Source of the DNA: CADEEN01 sp963751775
GTDB lineage: Bacteria > Pseudomonadota > Gammaproteobacteria > Burkholderiales > Burkholderiaceae_C
Direction of reading: 5' to 3'
Assembly: GCA_963751775.1 (NCBI GenBank)
Contig: CAVVVW010000005.1
Coordinates: 1 to 64,000 of the forward strand
DNA length: 64,000 nt
Each line of letters begins with the position of its first letter. The stretch's first letter is position 1. The notes below the pieces were generated by a model. That model had not been told where the DNA came from. It worked only from the letters and a program-made list of their open reading frames with translations, and did not search any database. Both the position numbers and the translations under genes were made by a program. Of the stretch, positions 57,534 to 64,000 are shown piece after piece.

Positions 57534-58834
57534 TCGACCTCACTGCCGCCGTCATCGGCTTTGCGCTGCTGATCGGCCTGATGTCGCTGGGCCTGCACGT
57601 GGCCTTCGTGATGTTCGCGATCAGCATGGCGGGCGCGGTCTTCTACCTCGGCACGCCCGCGGTGCTGGAGTACGGCACCCAGTACTGGGGCGCGACCAAC
57701 AACTTCGTGCTGGTCGCGGTGCCGCTGTTCGTGCTGCTGGGCGAGTTGCTGGTGCGCGGTGGCTTCACCGACCGCATGTACCGCTCGCTGTCGGATTGGC
57801 TGAACCCGCTGCCGGGCGGCCTGCTGCACACCAACATCGGCGCCTCGGCGATGTTCGCCGCCGTGTCGGGCTCGTCGGTGGCCACGGCCGCCACCATCGG
57901 CACGGTCGCGATCCCGGCTTTCAAGGGTCGCGGCTACGACCCGCGACTGGTGCTCGGCAGCATCGCGGCGGGCGCCACGCTGGGCATCCTGATCCCGCCG
58001 TCGATCAACATGATCATCTACGGCGCGATGACCAACACCTCGGTCGGCCGCCTCTACGCCGCCGGCGTGATCCCGGGGCTGTTGCTGACCGGCCTGTTCA
58101 TGGCCGTGGTGGTCGTCGCCTGCTGGTGGAAGCCGGCGCTGGCCGGTGCCAAGTCGGCGCCGGCGCCGCTGGGCGAGCGGCTGCGGCGGCTGGTCGACCT
58201 GATGCCACCGACGATCCTCTTCGTCGTCGTGATGGGCAGCATCTACCTCGGTTGGGCGACGCCGACCGAGTCGGCTGCGCTGGGCGTCGTGATGGCGCTG
58301 CTGCTGTGCATCGCCTACGGCAAGTTCTCGATCAAGATGCTGCACGAGTGCTTCGTCACCACGGTGTCGGTGACGGCGATGATCATGCTCATCGCGGCGG
58401 CGGCGTTCTACCTGAACTTCGTGCTCGGCCTGATGGGCGTGCCGCAGGCGCTGGCCAACTTCGCCAGCCAGCTCGGCACGTCGCCGCTGGTGATGCTGGC
58501 CGTGCTGACGGTGTTCTACCTGATCCTGGGCTGTTTCCTCGACGCTCTGGCGATGATCATCGGCACCATCCCGATCGTGTTCCCGCTCGTCACGGCGCTG
58601 GGCATCGACCCGGTGTGGTTCGGCATCTACCTGGTGGTGATGGCCGAGCTGGCCTTGATCACGCCGCCGGTGGGCATGAACCTGTACGTCGTCCAGGGCA
58701 TCCGCAAGGAAGGCCTGATCACCGATGTCATCGTCGGCACGCTGCCGTTCCTGGTCATGATGCTGCTGCTCGTCGTGCTGTTGGTCGTCTGGCCCGGCCT
58801 GGCGTTGTGGCTGCCGCGGGTATCGTTCGGCTGA
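57530..58834 (+). CDS. dctM: TRAP transporter large permease DctM, system 2
   Basis: This 434-residue permease is intact. Landmarks are FVLVAVPLFVLLGELLVRGG, FAAVSGSSVATAATIGTVAI, ATLGILIPPSINMIIYGAMT, GWATPTESAALGVVMALLL and LALITPPVGMNLYVVQGI. It forms the second complete TRAP system of the island. Its TGA overlaps the next ATG by one base. Confidence 0.93.
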   Translation: MIDLTAAVIGFALLIGLMSLGLHVAFVMFAISMAGAVFYLGTPAVLEYGTQYWGATNNFVLVAVPLFVLLGELLVRGGFTDRMYRSLSDWLNPLPGGLLHTNIGASAMFAAVSGSSVATAATIGTVAIPAFKGRGYDPRLVLGSIAAGATLGILIPPSINMIIYGAMTNTSVGRLYAAGVIPGLLLTGLFMAVVVVACWWKPALAGAKSAPAPLGERLRRLVDLMPPTILFVVVMGSIYLGWATPTESAALGVVMALLLCIAYGKFSIKMLHECFVTTVSVTAMIMLIAAAAFYLNFVLGLMGVPQALANFASQLGTSPLVMLAVLTVFYLILGCFLDALAMIIGTIPIVFPLVTALGIDPVWFGIYLVVMAELALITPPVGMNLYVVQGIRKEGLITDVIVGTLPFLVMMLLLVVLLVVWPGLALWLPRVSFG

Positions 58835-59579
58835 TGGACAAGCGCATCCTGCTGGGCATGCTCACGCCCTCGTCGAACACGACGCTGGAGCCGGTGACCA
58901 CGGCCATGCTCGCCGACCTGCCCGAAGCCAGCGCGCATTTCGGTCGCTTCAAGGTGACCGAGATCGCGCTGACGAAGCAGGCGCTGGGCCAGTTCGACGA
59001 CAGCGAGATCCTGCACGCCGCCGAGTTGCTGTCGCACGCCAAGGTCGGCGTCATCGGCTGGAGCGGCACATCGGCCAGCTGGCGCGGCTTCGACACCGAC
59101 CGCCAGCTCTGCCGGCGCATCACCGAGGCGACGGGCGTGCCGGCCTGCACGTCGGTACTGGCACTGAACGAGGTCTTCGCACGCACCGGCGTGCGGCGAT
59201 TCGGACTCGTGACGCCGTACCTGGACGACGTGCAGGCCAGGATCATCGCGAACTACGCGGCCGCAGGCTACGAATGCGTGGCCGAGCGCCACCTCGGCCT
59301 GCGCGACAACTTCAGCTTCGCCGAGGTCGACGCCGACACCCTGCGCGCGATGGTGCAGGGCGTGGCCCGCGCCAAACCCGACGCGATCGCCATCCTGTGC
59401 ACCAACCTGCGCGGCGGCCCACTGGTGCAGGCACTCGAAGCCGAGACGGGCATCCCGATCCACGACTCGATCGCCACCGTGGTCTGGAAGTCGCTGCAAC
59501 TCGCGGGCGCCGACCCGCGGCGCGTCAAGGGTTGGGGCCGTTGTTCGGCTTGTTCGATCTGCCGCCGTCGCAACCATGA
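58834..59579 (+). CDS. Maleate isomerase/arylmalonate decarboxylase-family protein (paralogue B; frameshift at end)
   Basis: This protein of about 248 residues starts MDKRILLGMLTPSSNTTLEP. The first-Cys position reads GWSGTSASWRG, very like the GTSxSxxRG oxyanion segment of arylmalonate decarboxylase, and the remaining Cys lies in AILCTNLRGGPLVQALEAET. One base appears missing near 59538, after which the tail reads LFGLFDLPPSQP and stops at 59579. It follows dctM of system 2 as paralogue A follows dctM of system 1. Confidence 0.82.
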
Positions 59580-60061
59580 ACCTCGCCGCCGCCGACGAAC
59601 GCCTGCTGCGCGCGGCCATCGCGCTGTCGGCCCAGGCCCGCGCCGCCGGCAATCAGCCCTATGGCGCGCTGCTTGCCGATGCGCAGGGCCGCGTCCTGCT
59701 GCAAGCGTGCAACACCCAGGTCACCGAACGTGATTGCACGGGCCACGCCGAGATGAATCTGATGCGCGACGCGTCGCGGCGCTTCACCCCGGCCGAGCTG
59801 TCCGCCTGCACCGTCTACGCCAGCGGCGAACCCTGCCCGATGTGTGCCGGCGCGATCTACTGGGGTGGCGTCGGGCGCGTCGTCTACGCCTTGTCGATCG
59901 AGACGATGACGGCGCTCGGCGGCCCCGTTGCCGACGAACTCGCGCTGCACTGCCGCGAGGTGCTGGGCCGCGGCACCCATTGCGTCGAGGTGCTCGGCCC
60001 GACGCTCGAAGACGAAGCACGGCGCGTGTTCGACGCGCCGCAAGGACACCCGACACCATGA
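59576..60061 (+). CDS. Nucleoside/nucleobase deaminase (CDA-fold, guanine deaminase-like)
   Basis: This 161-residue zinc deaminase has the catalytic HAE in TGHAEMNLMRDASRRF and zinc Cys pair in GEPCPMCAGAIYWGGVGRVV. N-terminal PYGALLADAQGRVLLQACN is also typical. Guanine or another aminated heterocycle is a plausible substrate. ATG overlaps the previous stop by 4 bp and its own stop overlaps the hydantoinase start by 4 bp, so the genes are tightly coupled. Confidence 0.87.
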   Translation: MNLAAADERLLRAAIALSAQARAAGNQPYGALLADAQGRVLLQACNTQVTERDCTGHAEMNLMRDASRRFTPAELSACTVYASGEPCPMCAGAIYWGGVGRVVYALSIETMTALGGPVADELALHCREVLGRGTHCVEVLGPTLEDEARRVFDAPQGHPTP

Positions 60062-61490
60062 CCCCGTTCGATCTCGTCGTGCGCCATGCGCGCGTGGCCA
60101 CTGCAGCCGATGTCTTCGACTGCGACATCGGCATCGCCGGCGGGCGCATCGTCGCGCTGGCGCAAGGCCTGCCTCCTGCCGCGCGCGAGATCGATGCGGC
60201 CGGCCGCGTCGTCACGCCCGGCGGCGTCGACGCGCATTGCCACCTCGACCAGCCGATGCCGCCGCCGGCGCGCATGGCCGACGATTTCGACACCGGCACG
60301 CGCTCGGCGGCCTGCGGCGGCACCACGACCGTGATCCCGTTCGCCGCGCAGGTGAAGGGCCAATCGCTGCGCGCCGCGGTCGACGACTACCACCGCCGCG
60401 CCGAGGGCAAGGCGCATGTGGACTACGCCTTCCACCTGATCGTCAGCGACCCGACGCCGGCGGTGCTGAAAGAGGAACTGCCGGCACTGATCGCCGAGGG
60501 CTACACCTCGTTCAAGATCTACATGACCTACGACGACTTGAAGCTCGACGACGGCCAGATCCTCGACGTGCTGTCGGTCGCGCGCGAGCACGGCGCGATG
60601 GCGATGATCCATGCCGAGAACGCCGACTGCATCGAGTGGCTGACCAAGCGGCTGGAAGCCGCCGGCCGCACCGCGCCGCGCTTTCATGCCCACGCGCGGC
60701 CGATGCTGGTCGAGCGCGAGGCCACGCACCGCGCCATCGCACTGGCCGAACTGGTCGACGTGCCGATCCTGATCGTGCATGTGTCGGGGCGCGAGGCGGT
60801 CGAGCAGATCCGCTGGGCGCGTGCCCACGGCCTGTACGTGTTCGGCGAGACCTGCCCGCAATACCTGTTCCTGACCGCAGCCGACCTCGGCATCGACGAC
60901 AGCTACGCCGGGCGCGCGCTGCGTGTGCAGCCCGCCGCCGCGCGACAAGGGCAACCAGGAGGTGATCTGGAACGCGCTGGCCGACGGCCTGTTCACGGTG
61001 TTCTCGTCCGACCACGCGCCGTTCCGCTACGACGCGCCGGAGGGCAAGAAGCCGGGCGGCCAGGAGGTCGCGTTCCGCCACATCCCGAACGGCATCCCGG
61101 GCCTGGAGACGCGGCTGCCGCTGCTGTATTCCGAAGGCGTGCTCGGCGGGGCGCATCACGCTGCAGAAGTTCGTCGAGCTCACCTCGACCAACCCGGCCA
61201 AGGCCTACGGCCTGCACCCGCGCAAGGGCACGATCGCCATCGGCAGCGATGCCGACCTGGTGGTGTGGGACGAGCGCGAGCTGGTGCTGCGCAACGCCGC
61301 GCTGCACCATGCCGTCGACTACACGCCCTACGAGGGCATCGAACTCGCGGCCTGGCCCGCGCTCACGCTGGCCGGCGGCGAGGTGGTGTGGGACGGCACG
61401 CATTTCCATCCGCGCCGCGGACGCGGCCGCTTCCTGCGCTGCGGGCCGCCGACGCTCAGGCCCCGGACGCCCAAGGAGCCCAGACCATGA
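60058..61490 (+). CDS. Dihydropyrimidinase/D-hydantoinase (frameshifted)
   Basis: This cyclic-amide hydrolase has all binuclear metal ligands: VDAHCHLDQPM (HxH), carbamylated Lys in GYTSFKIYMTYDDLKLDDGQ, His in MIHAENAD and IVHVSGREAVEQIRW, and Asp in FSSDHAPFRYDAPEGKKPGG. Frame changes near 60935 and 61155. It opens the ring of dihydropyrimidines or 5-substituted hydantoins to N-carbamoyl amino acids. No N-carbamoylase of the AllC/HyuC type lies next to it, but an AllC domain is present at 12-13 kb. Coupled to the deaminase and racemase genes by 4-bp overlaps. Confidence 0.9.
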
Positions 61491-62268
61491 CGCGCCTGCT
61501 GCTGATCAACCCCAACATCTCCGACAGCGTGTCGGACCTGATCCGCGCCGAGGCCGAGCGCAGCGCGTCGCCGGGCACGCAGATCGAGGTCGTGACCGCG
61601 CCCTTCGGCGTGGCCTACATCGAGACGCGCTTCGAGGCCCTGATCGGCGCCTATGCCGCGGCGCAGCTGGCCGCCGAACACCATGCGCGCTTCGACGCGG
61701 TGATCGTCGCCGCGTTCGGCGACCCCGGCCTCGGCGGGCTGCGCGAAGCCTTGCCGTGCCCCGTGACCGGCCTGACCGAAGCGGCGCTGGCGAGTGCCTG
61801 CCTGCTCGGCGGGCGCTTCTCGATCGTCGCCATCTCGCAGCGCATCCGCGCCTGGTACCGCGAGACGGTGCAGCACTACGGCCTCGAAGGCCGCCTGGCC
61901 AGCATCCGCGCGCTCGACGAGCCGCTGGCCGACATCGGCAACGTGCAGGGCGACCAGGGCGAGCGCCTGTTGCGCCTGGCGCAGCGCTGTGTCGACGAGG
62001 ATGGTGCCGACGTCATCGTGCTCGCCGGTGCGCCGCTGGCCGGCCTGGCGCGCTCGCTGGCGGGCCGGCTGCCGGTGCCGGCCGTCGACGGCGTGTCGAG
62101 CGCCGTGCGCCATGCCGAGTCGATGGTGGCGCTGCGCCCGGCACGCGCGCGCCAGGGCAGTTACGGGAAACCGGCAGATGCGCGGGGCTCGTCCCCGGTG
62201 TGGCAGCGGTGGTACCCGGCGTCGGATCGAACCGACGGGCTTTGCCGCTTGCGGAGCGTCCCATATGA
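61487..62268 (+). CDS. Asp/Glu/hydantoin racemase-family protein lacking both usual cysteines (3' end disturbed)
   Basis: It starts MTRLLLINPNISDSVSDLIR and matches the hydantoin racemase branch through ARARQGSYGKP near 62170. At the two Cys positions it reads VAAFGDPG (for ACFxDPG) and LAGAPLAG (for LGCAGMAG), so both catalytic Cys are absent. Beyond 62170 there is no family similarity. In the frame as given, translation would run on to 62587 into the antitoxin gene; another frame stops at 62268, next to the repeats before the toxin-antitoxin genes. The normal C-terminus was probably altered by that insertion or by an indel. Confidence 0.75.
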
Positions 62269-62297
62269 AACTATATTGGTCCCAACTGATATGAAAC
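62263..62297. promoter_or_regulatory. Direct repeats upstream of the Xre-RES operon
   Basis: ATATGAAAC occurs at 62263-62271 and again at 62289-62297, 26 bp apart, with the small palindrome TTGGTCCCAA between. The stretch is markedly AT-richer than its surroundings and ends 3 bp before the antitoxin start. Likely promoter/operator of the autoregulated toxin-antitoxin pair. Confidence 0.45.
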
Positions 62298-62300
62298 GAG

Positions 62301-62756
62301 GTGTTCCATGCAAAGAGCGCCAAGCGGATTGGTCTCCGAGGCCGGAGCATCGCCAAGTTCATGGGCCTCGCCGACTGGGCCAAGCTCGACGATCTCGGCC
62401 TCGTCGAGCGGATCGCCAAAGGCTTTCCCGTCAAGACCGCGACTGTCGTGATCGAGCGCCTCGATCCAGAGGGCAAATTCGTCCGCGCGACCGACATCAT
62501 CCCGAAGTCGACGCTGCACCGGCGCAAGCTGTCCCTCACCAAGGACGAAAGCGAGAAGGTCTGGGCGCTGTCGCGGGTCTTCTATGAGGTTCTCAGGATC
62601 TATCACGACGACACCGGGCTCGCGGCCCGCTTCATGATCCAGCAGCATCCCCTGCTCGGGGGGCGGACGCCGATCGATCTCGCCACACAGTCGATCGCAG
62701 GTGCCGATCTGGTCCTGAAACTTCTCGCCAAGGCCGATGCCGGTGTCGCGGCCTAG
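62301..62756 (+). CDS. Xre/MbcA/ParS-family antitoxin
   Basis: This 151-residue antitoxin has an N-terminal helix-turn-helix part (FMGLADWAKLDDLGLVERIA, KGFPVKTATVVIERL) and the C-terminal ParS/MbcA toxin-binding domain (VWALSRVFYEVLRIYHDDTG, FMIQQHPLLGGRTPIDLATQ). GTG 62301 with GAAACGAG upstream is the likely start; an ATG at 62308 is in another frame. Its 3' end overlaps the toxin gene by 20 bp, normal for RES-Xre pairs. Confidence 0.85.
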   Translation: MFHAKSAKRIGLRGRSIAKFMGLADWAKLDDLGLVERIAKGFPVKTATVVIERLDPEGKFVRATDIIPKSTLHRRKLSLTKDESEKVWALSRVFYEVLRIYHDDTGLAARFMIQQHPLLGGRTPIDLATQSIAGADLVLKLLAKADAGVAA

Positions 62757-63241
62757 CACGACGGTGAGCGTGCGGGTGCTCGCCGATCCGATGCGGGTCT
62801 ACCGCATCGGTGATCCGCGCGGCACCTATCCGATCTACAGCGGCGAGGGTGCCTCACGGATCGAGGGTCGCTGGCACGAGAAAGGTCAGGAGGTCATCTA
62901 CACGTCGCGCCACTACAGCACGGCGCTCCTCGAAAAGCGGGCGCACTTCAACGGCGTGCTGCCGTCCAACCAGCACTACATCGAGATCGAAATTCCGAAG
63001 GGCGTGTCCTACGAGATTGTCACGAAGGATTTGTTGCCGGGTTGGCTCCGAGATGGCCAAGGCGCGTGCCGCCGGCTCCAGGTGGTATCGGGAAAAGCGG
63101 TCCGCGATCCTGATCGTGCCCTCGTTCGTCGCCCGCATCGAGGAGAACGTCGTCATCAACTGCACCCATCCGGACGCGGGCCGCATCCGGCCCGGTCTCG
63201 AGCATCCCGTCGCCTGGGACATGCGCCTGTTTCAGAGGTAA
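62737..63241 (+). CDS. RES-domain toxin (frameshifted)
   Basis: RES toxins degrade NAD+. Visible motifs are VYRIGDPRGTYPIYSGEGAS (with the Arg and Tyr of the active site), GRWHEKGQEVIYTSRHYSTA, LLEKRAHFNGVLP (Glu) and LIVPSFVARIEENVVINCTH (Ser). One base change near 63050 shifts the frame; 505 nt is 168 codons plus one. Corrected length is about 167 residues. Together with the upstream Xre antitoxin it forms a complete type II pair if the shift is a sequence error. Confidence 0.83.
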
Positions 63242-63268
63242 CGAGCGCGCGCGGTGCTGATCCGACCG

Positions 63269-63616
63269 TCAATGGCGCGGCTTGTGCAATCCGACATGCG
63301 CCTCGATCCGCGCAATGCGTTCCGCCAAGATGCCATCGCATCCTTGCTCGGCGTGGTTCTCTTCAAGCCGCGCCACGCGCTCTTCCAAGTGGTCCACCCG
63401 CCGGACAACCGTCGGTAGCAAGTTGTTTCGCTTGGCCAGCCAATAAGGCAGGGCAACCTTCACGCTGGCGCCCCGTATCTCGTATCGGATCGCCTTCTTG
63501 GGCAGGAAGATCGACACTTGATCGCCAAACTTGTCGAAGTCGCCCATCGAAATGGCGAGCGAACGATCGCGAACCTGACGGACAGTGGCTGTGATCTGAA
63601 TGACTTTCGGATCCAT
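63269..63616 (-). CDS. Hypothetical protein with C-terminal coiled coil
   Basis: This 115-residue protein begins MDPKVIQITATVRQVRDRSL. The N-terminal part is beta-rich (MGDFDKFGDQVSIFLPKKAI, then RYEIRGASVKVALPYWLAKR). The C-terminal part, VRRVDHLEERVARLEENHAE, is a short heptad coiled coil. I do not recognise a named family. It is convergent with the RES toxin gene. Confidence 0.6.
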   Translation of the reverse strand: MDPKVIQITATVRQVRDRSLAISMGDFDKFGDQVSIFLPKKAIRYEIRGASVKVALPYWLAKRNNLLPTVVRRVDHLEERVARLEENHAEQGCDGILAERIARIEAHVGLHKPRH

Positions 63617-63741
63617 CTGACACCCCACACGTGCACCGCAATGGCGCAAGGATGCGGGTTGAGCGATGTTAACGCAACCAAACGACAGTTGAACGCCCAA
63701 CCAAAATCTGGTGATCGCACGTTGGCGGCAATCGCCGCGTC

Positions 63742-64000
63742 TCACCGCGCCGAGAGCAGCAGGCCATCGGGGCCGCCGCGCAGGCTCAGGCCCTGGGCCG
63801 ACAGCGCGCGGGCCAACTGGTCGGCACCGCCAGGAAAACTCAGCGTGATCCTGGCGCCGCGCGATGACAGGCCGTCGACCTCGAGGTTGTCGATGCCGGG
63901 GGTTGCGGCGAGCTGCCGGCTGATCTGCTGCCACTCGCCCATTCCCGAAAATTCACGGCTACCTGCACCGGGCGCCCCTGGCCCCGAACGGCGCCGGAGC
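63742..64000 (-). CDS. C-terminal part of a protein entering from the right edge (DUF2066-like)
   Basis: The frame stops at 63742 and stays open to at least 63960 on the minus strand, reading REFSGMGEWQQISRQLAATP, GIDNLEVDGLSSRGARITLS and ADQLARALSAQGLSLRGGPD. The pattern of a short strand-helix-strand repeat resembles the tail of DUF2066 proteins. An ATG at 63942 exists, but the in-frame sequence continues upstream, so the gene probably starts beyond the window. Confidence 0.5.
   Translation of the reverse strand, partial: LRRRSGPGAPGAGSREFSGMGEWQQISRQLAATPGIDNLEVDGLSSRGARITLSFPGGADQLARALSAQGLSLRGGPDGLLLSAR

Overview
The window looks like chromosome from a GC-rich betaproteobacterium of the order Burkholderiales, probably of the Rubrivivax/Leptothrix type. 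The evidence is a phaC-phaA-phaB operon, a pyruvate dehydrogenase operon of homodimeric E1, two-lipoyl E2 and lipoyl-fused E3, many TRAP and GntR/FCD genes, and FixJ-type signalling. I saw no rRNA, tRNA, CRISPR array or integrase gene. The order-level placement is inference from gene content.

Region 1 (about 1-5960) is the distal end of an integron gene-cassette array. Eight attC sites, plus the right core of a ninth, separate short genes that all point the same way and are less GC-rich than the backbone. The genes are a four-helix membrane protein, a DUF1772-like protein, a RidA protein, a TIR-like NADase-type protein, a periplasmic binding lipoprotein, a VOC/glyoxalase protein, a two-helix potassium-channel-like protein, a toxin-antitoxin pair whose toxin lost its 5' end, and a DUF6429-like gene that runs into the chromosome. 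An IS110-family transposase remnant lies at the left end. intI is not in the window.

Region 2 (5951-14727) is mainly purine/urate catabolism: NCS2 permease, membrane urate oxidase PuuD with a cytochrome c domain, a GntR regulator, PuuE-type allantoinase, a UraD-AllC fusion and an M20 hydrolase, with a class II aldolase and a small tautomerase. Two copies of a 10-bp palindrome in the divergent promoter region are likely regulator sites.

Region 3 (14770-31165) holds housekeeping genes: rmuC, an MFS transporter, a glutaredoxin-like protein, prlC, folD, a FixJ/sensor-kinase pair, and aceE-aceF-lpdA with a proteasome-like Ntn hydrolase between E2 and E3.

Region 4 (31550-46452) starts with a collagen-like lipoprotein carrying six EF-hand-like loop repeats. 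It continues with Nudix, a fumarylpyruvate hydrolase/maleylpyruvate isomerase pair, pgeF, phaCAB, a streptogramin-lyase-like protein, a thioredoxin, a DUF4337 protein, a PlsB-like acyltransferase and an M16 peptidase.

Region 5 (46717-62268) is a catabolic island: two complete TRAP transporters, a hydantoinase, an amidohydrolase, a nucleoside deaminase, a polysaccharide-deacetylase-type amidase (plus a truncated duplicate), a GntR regulator with four operator-like sites, and four Asp/Glu-racemase-superfamily enzymes that all depart from the usual two-cysteine active site. A RES-Xre toxin-antitoxin pair follows, then two minor genes at the right edge.

Caution: more than 20 conserved genes of the GC-rich part carry single-base frameshifts, mostly one extra base. 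Essential genes (aceE, folD) are affected, so these are most likely sequence errors. Coordinates for such genes span the whole locus.
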